Shown here in pieces: positions 48,777 to 60,800 of a stretch of DNA of 64,000 nt. Each line of letters begins with the position of its first letter. Position 1 is the first letter of the stretch. Below the pieces are notes generated by a model. That model was not told the origin of the DNA and searched no databases. It worked only from the letters and a program-made list of their open reading frames with translations. A program made the translations under genes and the position numbers. The stretch is from Climacium dendroides. Its lineage: Eukaryota; Streptophyta; Bryopsida; Hypnales; Climaciaceae. Location: contig OX467091.1 of assembly GCA_950106755.1 (NCBI GenBank), positions 19,485,538 through 19,549,537 of the forward strand, in the 5' to 3' direction.

Positions 48777-49226
48777 GGTGCTTCATGTCTACTTAGTAAG
48801 TTGATTATTAGATTTAGTATTGCTTGCTTGTAGTTATGTGGGATGGGATAAGGTTTCCATCAATGATAACCTTGTCATGCTTCATGTTTGACTTGTTTAC
48901 AAACATTGAAGGGAGTTTAATATTTATATTTGTGGTGCGTTACGTTTACTTGATAAATTGATAGCTGATTGCTTGCTATTATATGGGATGGTATAAGGTA
49001 TACATCAACTATGAACTAATTTATACTTCATGTTTGGCTTGTATACAATGTAGAAAGGAGTTCAATACTTATCTTTGGTGTGTTACGTTTGCTTGATAAG
49101 TTGATTATTAGACTTAGCATTGCTTGTTTGTAGTTATGTGGGATGTATCAAGATACCCATCAACGGTGACCTGATCATCTTCATGTTTGGCTTGTTTATA
49201 ATTGCAAAAGGGATTTTTGAATTTTG
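48777..49226. repeat. Three tandem copies, 143-157 bp
   Basis: Copies start near 48777, 48934 and 49077. Each contains TTACGTTTACTTGATAA-like sequence, TTGCTTG, TATGTGGGATG and CTTCATGTTTG. Moderately diverged. Confidence 0.8.
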
Positions 49227-49634
49227 GAAGACCCTATGGAATTGTGATCGTTTTCTTTGGGACTTTCAAAGGAAGTTTATTTAATTTCATTTCTTGCAGA
49301 TCATTAAATTATGTTCTTTCACCATTGAGCCATAGCTACATGATTTTTGTGGTTATTTTTTGGATTTAGCTTGAATTTGGTACTTGTAGTCAACAAAGAA
49401 TATTTATCCACATTGCAGTTTGTTTTCTGAATAATTATATCCAAAGAAAAATGTATTTGCAATTATATTTACTAGTTGTTTAAGGTCAATTTTCTTGTAG
49501 TGTCTTGTGCAATTATCAGTTGTGTTCATTGGATTGTGAAGACATAGCTTAACATCCTTCGTAGTGACTTTGAGGATGCAACATGAAAAATGCATTTGTG
49601 ACTAAAAGAATCTTTTAACTTTTTTGAGGTATAG

Positions 49635-49887
49635 GTTGTGATGCCCACTTTGAGTTGGAGGTGACTTCTCGGCTTGTCTGTGCCACTTGCAGTCTTGAAA
49701 AGGTGAACCGTAGCACACTTCCTCCACAAAGATTTGTACAAGGTGATAGTAAAAATAAGAAGAAACTAGCTTCTGTGGAAATGGTGGATCTTGTCCAAAC
49801 AAGCCCTGTTGATGAATTAAGTCTTCTAGAAAAACATTCTAATAGGGAAAATGCTTGGGAAAATGTGTATGTTGCAAAAAAAGGCAG
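49635..49887 (+). CDS. Candidate internal exon, unrecognised
   Basis: A GGTATAG acceptor is followed by 253 bp of open, coding-like frame with CDAHFELEVTSRLVCATC, NRSTLPPQRFVQGDSKN and LSLLEKHSNRENAWENVYV, ending at a GGCAG|GTTTAG donor. Two CxxC-like Cys are present. It stands out from the AT-rich surroundings, but flanking exons were not found, and the next plausible acceptor (about 50042) is out of phase. It may be a captured or orphan gene fragment. Confidence 0.33.
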
Positions 49888-50285
49888 GTTTAGATCACAT
49901 ATTTTCCAATTTCACCTCCCTTTTGTTTCCACCCTTGTTGCACCTATGTAGTTGTTTTCAATATTTTAGAAAAAAAGACTATTAATAAAAAATAATAATC
50001 TTTATAATAGATCCATTTTTTTTTTTAAATATGATTTTGTAGATGATCCTCTAGAACCCACACATCTTGTTTTGATTATAAAGAAGTTTATGTAGTTGGT
50101 TTAAGAACTTTTAATTTTTAATAGAAATTTAAGCATTGAAACAGTATTGCAACAATATTGTTGCAATGGGGGGCTTTTTTCCAATGTACTAAAAGGATTC
50201 TCTCTCATCCATAAGACACCAAACGTCCTTATTGGGGTTTAAACCATAAACAACGCTGCGGACAATTTTTGGTCAACAAATGACA

Positions 50286-50538
50286 AAAAATCATTGAATG
50301 TAGGACAAAAATACAACTATTCATCCTCGGAATTTGCATGAAAAGGAGAGATCTTCTACAACCCTTAAACAATGAGCTGGTCACCATGAAAATCATTTGA
50401 TTAGGTACCGTGTGAATTGTTGGCTTAAAAAAATGAAAAAGCATTCATGGAGAGACAAGCTACTGTAGAAGACGTTCCCTTTTCCCACGAAATTTGGAAG
50501 ATGAATAGTTGCACTTTTATCCTGCATGCAGAGATTCT
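50286..50538. repeat. Inverted repeat, arms about 70 bp, spacer about 100 bp
   Basis: The left arm includes CAACTATTCATCCTC and GATCTTCTACA; the right arm includes the inverses TGTAGAAGACG and GAAGATGAATAGTTG. About three-quarters of positions match by eye. Old MITE or hairpin RNA precursor. Confidence 0.7.
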
Positions 50539-51568
50539 TTGGCATTCATACGTCCTCTCACAAAGACTCCATAGAATGTATTCTTCACGTGGAGGAGACT
50601 GCCTCTGCACGCAAACAAGGTCCATTATCGGCCACAGCTACAGTTCCACACCCCTGTCGCTGGCTCCTTCAGAGTTCAGTCTCACTGGCTATGGCGCTTT
50701 ACTCCTTCGCCGAGCTTTGCAATTCTTCTACTCTCCCCACTCTGGGTGTTCCTGCCTTCGAGATTCTCATCAAGCTTTTGCACCTCCGAAGCTAACATCG
50801 TCCGAACATCTCCACATGCATGTTCACGATCCCGTCTTTCCTGCAAACTCTCCTGCATCGTCGCTACGTACCACAGTCGGCGTCTGGGAACTTATTATTA
50901 CTCTAGCTCTGTAAGTTTCACACTCTTGCCTGGTTGTGTCCTCGTTCATTGCGAAAGCTTCACTTTCTCGCCAGTTTTTTTTTTCTTCTGTACGATACCG
51001 CAAAGGTGGATTGTTGAATTGGGATCTTGAGATCTGGATGTCGGGAGTTCGGTACCAAGTTTGTGTTTTGTGTTTTGTGTTCGATTCCGTCGTAAACGCC
51101 CGCCAGAACATTTTCTACCTTCATTTGCAGGGCGAATTGTGTTTCGTAAATCAGAGCCTCATGCAGGTCCACCTGCGTAATCGGGCATTTCGGATTTTTC
51201 ATCCGGAAAGTTTTCTGTTCGATTCAAGGAATCTTTTTCATCTCTTTCATTTCCGAAATTCTTTGTCGAAAGTCTCTGTCAATATACTTGCGGAGAGATC
51301 GATCGATGGCTTTGGGTGCTTTCTAAGTCTTTGTTGATGTAGCAAGCTTAGAGTGCACATATTCTCAGGTGCACACAGGGGAAAGGTTTGTAAGGTTAAG
51401 ATTTAGCAAAATTCCAAAGCAACAATCATCTTTGGCATTCGGCCATAGAGCTTCATATGGCATTTTCATTTGTTGATTGAAAGGCTCAATACGTTAAGTG
51501 AGAACAACTTTTCAACGTTGCGATTAGTTCTATTTTTCGCCATTTCACCATTTCCGAAATGGATTCCT

Positions 51569-51690
51569 ACCTGGGCACACTCCATGATTTCGCTGTTTTC
51601 ATATAGAATTCCTACTGAGATGCACACTCCATGATTTCGCTGTTTTCATAAAGAATTCCTACCTGAGATGCACACTCCATAAAGAGCCCC
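51569..51690. repeat. Short tandem repeat, about 48 bp, 2.5 copies
   Basis: Units contain AATTCCTACCTGAGATGCAC (or variant) and CACTCCATGATTTCGCTG. Confidence 0.85.
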
Positions 51691-51717
51691 GACTCAACGG
51701 GGAGTCTAGACTACTCC

Positions 51718-51870
51718 ATGGAGGAGGCTAAAGCTCGTGCTTCCAGGGGTTTGAATTTAGGGTTCGCTATTGTGGTTTACGGACTACTCGGAATTTGTGC
51801 ATCGGTATTCCAATCCGCGGACTTTTCTTTACTCGTGGCAGTCATAGAAAAAGGCTACAGCAGAGTCTGA
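51718..51870 (+). CDS. Small ORF, 50 aa, one predicted membrane helix
   Basis: It starts MEEAKARASRGLNLGFAIVV, with a hydrophobic stretch at about 14-31 (LGFAIVVYGLLGICASVF), and ends KGYSRV-stop. It could be the first exon of a longer membrane protein, because the frame is cut by a stop in mid-domain style, or a fourth-type microprotein like those at 20.6-21.8 kb. Unrecognised. Confidence 0.35.
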   Translation: MEEAKARASRGLNLGFAIVVYGLLGICASVFQSADFSLLVAVIEKGYSRV

Positions 51871-52550
51871 AAAGCCATGGAAATGAGTGTTTTTAGGACC
51901 AATGTATTGCAACGATTCTGCAAACATAAGCATTACCATTGAAACTTGGAAAACAACGCTTTCTCTTGCATCCGTGTGTGTTCGCTCAGTTTGCACAAAT
52001 ATGTGTCTACATTGCGGGCCATCGCGGGACAAAAAATTCCATCAACCCGTTGAGTTCAGCATCACTGTTAGTCTGATTACGAGCTCCGATAACGAGCAGT
52101 AGACTTGAATAGCCAAATTTTTGAAGCACAAGCCAGTTGTGCCATCCAGTTTGGCAATGGAATTAGGGATTGAATGTATATGGATGCCATCCATACCACT
52201 TCCGTCATGCACTGAAGCGATTGGCAACCCAACTGCATACTTAGCACTCCCCAGCTGTTGTTCCTCAGATGAGCTCCGGGAATCCTTGGAGGCTTTCTAG
52301 TCGGGGAGATCCAGACTATGGTTGCTTGTGTTTCTTGCTTTCGTGGAACTTGTTGGCTTCTTCGATTCTCCCCTGTTTCATTTCATTGCTGGGGTCTGTG
52401 ACTAATGAACCCAGTTGTCACAGATTTGAGTGGCGTAGATCGGTGAACGTCGTTTGGGGGAAGCTCCCAGACGCTGGGAGTCGGTGCTCAGTTTTGTGAG
52501 CGAGCTGGAGCGCTCCTCTTCCTCGCAACTGGATCCTCACTGCATGCAAG

Positions 52551-52677
52551 GTGTGTAATCAGAGTTGTTTCAAAGTGTGTAATCCTCAGTTATTAGAGTT
52601 GTTTCAAAGTGTGTAATCTTCAGTTATTAGAGTTGTTTCAAAGTGTGTAATCTTCAGTTATTAAAACTGTTTCAAAG
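52551..52677. repeat. 34-bp tandem repeat, nearly four copies
   Basis: GTGTGTAAT recurs at 52551, 52575, 52609 and 52643, with AGAGTTGTTTCAAA between. The last two intervals are exactly 34 bp. Confidence 0.92.
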
Positions 52678-55600
52678 GCATGTTGTGTGTTTGTTGTTTC
52701 ACTCGGCTGAATGCATCCAATAGGATTGGACAAAAAGCAACCAATGGCTCAAAAAATGAAGGATTAAAGGTTAGCATGTTGTAGCAAAAATTTAATTCCT
52801 TGTTTGGGTTTGAAGTCTCAAAAATAGGACTAATGTTCCAATTTGGATAACAGACCAACTAGATTGTATGCAACTATGACTTTTTGTCATTTCAAAATAT
52901 GGTAGCACAACGTTCAATAAGATTTCAAACGTCAATTTGAAAAAGAATTGGCATGTGTTCAATGAATGGAATTGACTGGTTAGAAACTAAACATTCCATG
53001 ACTTTTTGAATATCACCATGAGTAATTGACTATTGAACATTTATTATTTTCTTTTGTCTTTTTGACACAAATGAAGAATGAAACCTTTGTAATAGTTGTG
53101 AAGTAGTTGTGAAACCTTTCTAATAGTTGTTAGATTGATTGATTGCAATTGAGTTGAAGTAGTTTTGATTTTGAATTGTTGTTTGGGTTCCATAGTGAGA
53201 TTAGTTTTATTGTAATTGCTTCCAATCTTATTCTTGGCGCGCCAATATCTTGCATGCAATTAGCTAGTAATCTTAGCAAGTTCTCACTTAGATTTTTATA
53301 GTTGATCCCTATTCTTTGGCATATGAAATGGAAGTATAGTTAGCTAGTTTGATTGCATTACATTCTTTTAGTACATTTCACACTCTTTGGTACAAATAAA
53401 TTGAATTTTGATAAGTTTTGTAGAAAACACAATGTGAATAACTTTTTGAGGCTATTCTTATGACACCACCATTCATATATTGAGATGAGAGGTTCAACAC
53501 ATTTGCTTGAATCTATTATATTTGCTTATAAACTACCCCTTATTGCTTGGTAGTCAATAGGATTCACCATTTGGTAGAAATTTTTGGTATCAAATTTTCA
53601 TTTGGTAACTATAGCAAATGAAAAGAGTTTCATTGCAAAAAGAACTTAATCAATGCATCCTAGTAATGTGCAAGATAGAACAATATTGAGGACTCATTCA
53701 TGTGAACAAAATTGTTAGTATCCCAATGTGTTTTAGATTAAAATCCTTTTGAAATTTTGTTACTTGAATGTCTCATGAATAGCATTTAGGGATCCACTCA
53801 CAAATTGCAAAGACAATAGTAAACATGTAAATAAGTGTAGAACATTTAATAAGAAAGTTGACCATTCCTATGTACATAGGGATAGAGCAAATGACCGTGT
53901 GGTCAATCCTTGAAACCCTCCACTTTGTAAATTCCATATTGCTACTATTTATGAGTAAAAAAATTTTGTTTCATATTTGATAGGTAAAACCACATGTCTA
54001 TAGTATATGTAATAAAAATTTGAGATTATTTGTGAAAAATTCAAATTACCATGATTCTTTTGAAGAGAAATTGAAGAAAATGCAAATTAAATACCAAACA
54101 TGCTAAAAAAATCTGAAAATTTCAAGTTGAAGTACAATATAGTATTAAGAAAATTTCTATGTTACTTTGTATTTAGACATATGGTTATAGATCTTCAACT
54201 TCAAGCTTCAATAAAATATTTATCTTTAATAGGAAATTTTCAAAATTTTCAAATAAAGTAGAAACAAGACTTCAAAAGCTTTATTTTGTTAATTTTGCTC
54301 AAAAGGAAAAGAGATAATTTTGAATGTCAAAATCACATTGTGAAGGAAATGAGCGCTAAAGTATTAAAATATTTTGTATCGGTATACCATTTTTTTTAAT
54401 AAACTCCCCCCATGAAATTAAAAAAAACAACTAATTTGACTTGAATTTAATTCTATGATGTAGTAATAAAGTTGCATACAATATTAGATGAAAGTATCCA
54501 TTCTTCATCATGAAAAAGTCTCTTTCACCATCCAATGCACACTTTTAGTCCTTGGTGTCCTTGCAATGATAAGTAATAAAAATCAAATTTCATTTCAACC
54601 AATCAAACTAAAGAAAATAGGTTGTAGATGGTTAATTGCTTGCCAACTAGAAAAATAGTATTACAAACAAGGCTGCTTGTAGAAGCTTGTCTTTTTCATT
54701 ACAAACTAATCCATATGGGGGGCTATATTTGCTTATCCATTCCAATAGAGATCCACTTCTTGCAATACACTTGGTTTCCATTGAAATATTACACTATTGC
54801 CATAAGCGTGATATTGTGTAGTATTCTTGTTAATTAGCTACTTAACAAGAATGCTACACAATATCATGCTTATAGCAATAGCCAAGAAATACAATGTGGA
54901 CCAAATGTGATAAATCAAGAAAACAATCACTAAAATTGTTCTTTAGTTGTACAATCACATCCATCTTTTTATCTTGCCATGGCCTTCCTACCAACACATT
55001 TACAAAATACACTTCTTCCCTCTACCCTTATTGTCATTCACTTAGTAACTTGTAAATGTTTCGTTGTATTGGATTGTTGTGGTTTTAGTTGGGTCTTGTT
55101 GAACATGGAGCAAGCATTCTAACACATCTTATTGCGTCATTGTTTAAACATAGGATGAATGAATTGTGAATGTTCAAAGCATTTCTAGTAAGGGCATCTT
55201 TTGAGTTTGGATTTTATATATTTAGGATTTGCTTTTAGTTAAAGCTAGTAATTTTGTGTAGGTCACTTGAGACTTTTTACAGTTGTATTAGATGTTTGAG
55301 GGCACTATTGAAACCGAGTGAGATGAAATTCTACATCTTATTTACATAAATTGCCGCCTTGTTGTACCAATGTGGTCTACTATTACTAGGCCAATGCTCA
55401 TTCATAGGTGACTATGTATGTCTTGATAGTAAATCTTATATCATTTGAAAGTATGCACACTAGTTCAAGGACTTAGCTTAGCATATAAATGGTTGCAATG
55501 TTGCAGGTTCAAATTGAGAGTGGTTGCAAAAATAGAAGATTCAGACTTTTCAACAATCTAGTTGAATGACAAATGTGCTCATCAAAAATTATGGATTCTT

Positions 55601-57823
55601 ATGGCTATCCATTAATGGTAAGAGAGATGGTAGAAAGCTAAGTTGTTTATTCCATTTATTTTCAAGACTAAAAGAAGCAATCTTCACTAGCATTTAGTAA
55701 TAGATATGCATCTCAAGACATGGATGAAGCATGAGCATAGTAGATGAAAGAAATGTTTATTCATTGAGAAACATCTACAATCATTCAAAAAGACCAAGTG
55801 CTTGCAAATAAGTTGTTGCAAATTTATCAATATCATCTTTGAATATTCTCTCACAAAAATATGTATTTTTCAACAAAGTATCATCCTTCGCAATATAAAT
55901 TGTGGGTGAGTGGAAACACACTTTTTGAAGGTTTATCAATTGTAAGGACTTGGTGATTGAAGTGGTCTTTAATATGGTTAGGGAATGAAAGTTATTTGGT
56001 CTTTGGTGTTTGTATTTATTGCTTATCCATCATTGAGATTGGAAGTTGGTTCTCTGTTTTGTATATGTTTTAGAGTGTTCTTTTTACTTTCAATGGTGGA
56101 ACTAGCATGCAAAGAAACATGCATTCCAATACATTTTAGTGTGACATTTTTGGAAATAACATGAATCAATTTTTCATTTTCAAGGTGTTGATTATATTTG
56201 TATCTAATATTTTATTTTGTATTTGCTCAACAAACGTTTATTGTAATACTATAGGGATGAATGAAATTGGGAACAACTACAAAGATGGAGGATCTCGCCC
56301 CCTCGCCAAACTAGTTGGTAAGAAGTGTGCAAATGATAGCTCTCTATGCTTTGGGCTATTAATTCTCATAAAGAGTTATAGTGAAAATGGGGCTTATTGT
56401 TTCATTTATTTTGGATATTTCAATAAGCTAGCGTCTCTCATGATGCAACAATTTATTACATTGGATGTGGTTGAAACATAATCAAATGCAGATTTAAATC
56501 CAAATCATTCATTTATTCAAAATTATCAAGGGACTTTGATGTAATTTAGGGATTTTGTCCATTGAAAAATGGGGTCCTTAGTTGAATGTTTCTTTGAAAT
56601 TCCTAGTATCTCATCATAGCAAATTATTGATTAGAAGAAAAACCACAGGCAAAAGAGGAGTTTGTATGGCCAGAGATTGAAAGACCTATCAACTAGGAGG
56701 TATGACTCATGTCCCCCTAACTCTATCAAATATTATCCTTGTATATTCTCAAGAATCATTGCATTGCTACACAAATGTAAATGCCAATGAATTGTGATTG
56801 TAGAATCTAGAGATTGAAGATTTGAGGATAGTGAGTATTGGATATTGTAGATGTATTGAATATATATTTAAATGTGTTACTTAAAAATCTTGTTTAATTT
56901 TGTTCACATTTAGTATGCCAAGACTTCACTTTCAATCCAATGGTAAATAGTATTCTTTGTTATAAAATAAATTGCAATATCCATCATCAAATGTTGTATG
57001 TTACAAAAATATTAATTAATTAGTATTTTTGAAATATTAATGTTGATAATGAAATTGCTCTTGCTATATTTAGAATTTATACTTGTAATGTAAAGTAATA
57101 TTTGGGTAAGATTGTAGTATTTTGTAACTCTAAAATGTTTATTTGATATTAGATTTTATCTAGGCATTGGCGCTTTAGTGTGTTGTGTTCTACCTTAGAA
57201 TTTTGATAGTTAGCAAATTGAAACTTCTAAGTAGCTAAAGGAAAAAATTACTGAGATTCTGTTAGTAGTAGTGAGTGAAAGTGGATTAGGCTTTGTGAGA
57301 AGACCATAGTAGAAAGCACATTTATTCCTATGGTTTGACTCATGAGTAAAATGCAGATATCACATTTAAATCGTGACCACTCATATGTGACTGAGGAGGA
57401 CTACAATCTAAGCCTAAGTATTCTTGAATGAACAATAGTGTACAAGTACCATGAGGGAAAGTAAAAAAACCCTAGGAAAATAAATGCAATGAAAAACTTG
57501 AAATTCAATACAAACAATCAATCAAAGGGAAAAGTAGGCCAAGTTTAAATAGCAAAAAGGAAGAGATTGCATTCTTTTTTTCACTTTGTTATTCAAAACT
57601 TTCCATTGTAATAGCATACTTTTTGTATAATGGGTAAACAAGTAAATGGACACAACAAATTTAAAGTAGTTTTAATACAATTTTTATATAAGATCATTTA
57701 AATATATTAGTTAGTTAAGGTTTTATTGGAATTTTTTAATTTTTACTTGTTTAAATGCAATTTTCTAATTATTTTCTAATATTTTTTTTGGATTTATTGT
57801 AGATTTTTCTTATATTATTTCAC
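52678..57823. other. AT-rich spacer upstream of the kinase-NLR gene
   Basis: Contains the hairpin at 54768-54909 and a 106-codon frame at 56161-56481 that begins with a hydrophobic, signal-like segment (FIFKVLIIFVSNILFCIC) but is not otherwise supported. GGATTTATTGTAG just before 57800 may be the acceptor of a 5'-UTR intron of the NLR gene. Confidence 0.5.
54768..54909. repeat. 142-nt hairpin
   Basis: CACTTGGTTTCCATTG pairs with CAATGTGGACCAAATGTG, and GATATTGTGTAGTATTCTTG with CAAGAATGCTACACAATATC, around a loop of about 8 nt near 54837. A stem of about 65 bp with scattered mismatches. Either a small MITE or a microRNA-type precursor. Confidence 0.75.
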
Positions 57824-60800
57824 ATGGTGAATGAAATGGTACACTTTTTGATTTGGATGGCAACCTTCTTCACAATACCAACCTTTTGGAAATATTTGAA
57901 TTTTTCTTGGTTTACTTGGTAAGTATAAATGGTATTTATTAAGTTCTAGGGATTGAAAAGTGCATGTTAGAATAAAGTATTGTTCAAATTATAATTTTTT
58001 GCATATTCTTCTATATGATTTACTTTGAATTCTACAAGTAATCTTATTTTAAGCTTTTATGTTTGTAATCAATATTTAAAAATATGTATTCTTATTTCAA
58101 TAGATAGATAGCTTTATTATTAGAGTTCAATGAAGTTTAATTTGTAGAACATATTAGATTATTTTATTTAATATCATAGGATAATTGCTCTCTCTCTATC
58201 ATATAAAGATATCTTATTAATAATAGTTACTAAATATTTTGCAGGAAAAATAGGGATTTTTGCCAAGTGCAAATTGAGCATTGTAAAAGACTACGCAATG
58301 TTATACCAAATCTCGAGAATTGCTTGAAGGATATAGAAACATCTTCAAAGACAAAAGTCTTGAATAAGAATCAATGTGTACATCTTTTTGGCAAACTCAT
58401 ACTAGCTATAAAGGGGATCAACAAAATGTTGTTAAGTGCTACTAAGGATCTCAAGTTCCAATCTATTTTTGAAGAATTATGGTGTCTTCAAATGAAAATA
58501 GAGATTGTGGGGAAAAATTGCATTAAACAAGACCAATGGTGTCATTTGGTTGTATTTCAACTTCAAAACAAAGAAACTTTTCGTGAGTTGCTTATAGATC
58601 TTAAGTGTTGTTACAATGCAGCATGTGATATGTACTTATTTTGCCATCCAAATCAATTGAATGATATTCTACATATTCAATTTGATGCGTCTACCTATGA
58701 ACAAGTCCTTGAAGATGGACAAGTATTGAAGAGGAAGCTTGAACTTGTCCTTCAGGGAGAAATGTCAGAGGATTATGAAATAGCACAACATCTATTGTTG
58801 AGACTCAGAAATTTGGATCGAGTTGATGGTGGCGATTTGGATGCTTTGGAAATTCCTAATGATTTCAATGTACCAAAATTAATCAAAAAAATTGGTAAAG
58901 GAGGTTATGGAGATGTATACAAATCAAATTGGTTGGGCCTTGCATGCGCCACAAAAGTGTTGAAAGGCAATTCTGAATATCTCATGAATTCTCGAAAAGA
59001 GGCTGGCATCTTGGCTGGCTTGAGCCATCCCAATCTTGTTCAATTTTTTGGCTGTGGAATTACCAAAGAAATTGATGAGAATCCTAAGAAAAGTGAAACT
59101 AGTGAAATGCATTTGATAATGGAGTTGATGGAATCAAGCTTGTCTACCACATTGAAGAAAGCAAAAAGACCTTTACCCTATTATATTGCAATAGACATCA
59201 TGCACCAAATTGCAAAGGGTGTGTATTACCTTCATGACATGCAAGTTGCTCATCTTGATTTGAAACCTGATAATGTATTATCAAGTTCAATACCTATGGA
59301 GAATTTGAATCCTTATCATATATTCAAGGTCACTGATTATGGGACTTCGGAATTGGAGGTTTGCAGCAACCCTCAACATCCAGAGACATCAAAATATATG
59401 CGTGGAACACGAGGGTATATGTCACCTGAAATGATTAAGGGAAGTAAAACTCCATTGTATCCTTTCCAAGCTGATGTATGGTCATTTGCTATGATATGTT
59501 CGGAGATTCTATCAGAAAAAGTTCCATACTCTCATTTGAGACCAAAAGATTTTTATGATCAAATATCGCATTCACATGGCACTGGGAATAAAAGCTTTAG
59601 ACCAGACCTACCAAACAATTGTGAAGAACTCACAAATTTAATTCAAGAATGTTGGTCTCAAAATCCTCTTCAACGGCCAACATTTTCCAACATATGTGAA
59701 AGACTCACAAGCTTAAAGAAGTCTTTTTTGAAGGGAACATATTCGTGCAAGATGGTTCCACAATTTGGTTTCTCTTGCACCTTAAGAGATTCCAAGTCCA
59801 CCTTGGACCATGTCCCTAAGGTATAAAATTGTTGAACTACAAAACTCATTTAGTGATGTTTGCTTTATGTAATTATCTTTGGTGCTTGAATTTCATGGTT
59901 TTACATATAATTTACTATTTTCATTTGAAATTGACATTGTAGACATGATATTGTATTTATATAGGTGGATGAACGAATTGCTCCTCCAAAGGACGTTATG
60001 GTTGATTTGGAACATCAACTTTCTAAAGTCAAAGGGCTTTTGAAAATGGGTTACCTAGGAATCGTTGGCATGGGTGGAATTGGGAAGACCACACTAGCAA
60101 AGGCAATACTTGATGATGCAACAATGAATTCCTCATACCATGTATCATGCTTTGTTGCACAATCCAAAAACTATCAAAGTTCACATAAAATATTGTGTGA
60201 GATATTACCAAAACTTGGGAATGATCGAAAACCCAAAAATTTTGGAGATGCCCAAAAGATGATGAAGGAAATCCTTATTAAAAAGAAAGTTCTTTTGATA
60301 CTGGATGATGTCAACGAGGAAGCTTTGGTGCATGATATTGTACCTTTTGACATTGTAGAAGCTAGCAAAGGTACCACAATAATTTTGACCACCCGCAATT
60401 GGACTACCATAAAATCATTTGTGGACATTAAGGGAAGATTGGACGTTGAATTGTTGGATGAAAAGGCAGCAACAACACTTTTTACTACTCACCTTTCTTG
60501 GGATGTAGTTTCTTTATCACCTGACTTTGTAAACTTACTCAAATATGTTGTAAAAGCTTGCAATGGCTTGCCTTTGAGCTTGAAAGTGATGGGTGCATTT
60601 CTCCACAATAAAGAGAGGTTGCGAAGTTGGGAACGAGCATTACAAAGAATGGCAAGAGGAAGGAATTTGGATGGTGATGAAGAAATTTGGAACACCTTGA
60701 AAATAAGCTTTGATGGATTGAACAATGATATTGCAAAGAGAATATTTTTGGACATAGCTTGTTTCTTTTGTAAAGATGTATATCCTTTTGGCATATCAAA

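Larger units (their letters stand above)
50440..52510. other. Third gene-like island, unresolved
   Basis: Balanced composition, like the islands at 15-18 and 20.6-29 kb. Several unrecognised plus-strand frames: 50447-50914, 50936-51337, 51887-52102 and 52269-52499. Possibly a decayed or spliced gene; I could not assemble one. Confidence 0.35.

Noticed and set aside
50447..50914. 155-codon plus ORF
   Set aside because: Begins within the right arm of an inverted repeat and competes with other open frames; no recognisable domain.
55480..55530. GGTTCAAAT-like tRNA T-loop
   Set aside because: No cloverleaf: acceptor and anticodon arms do not pair.
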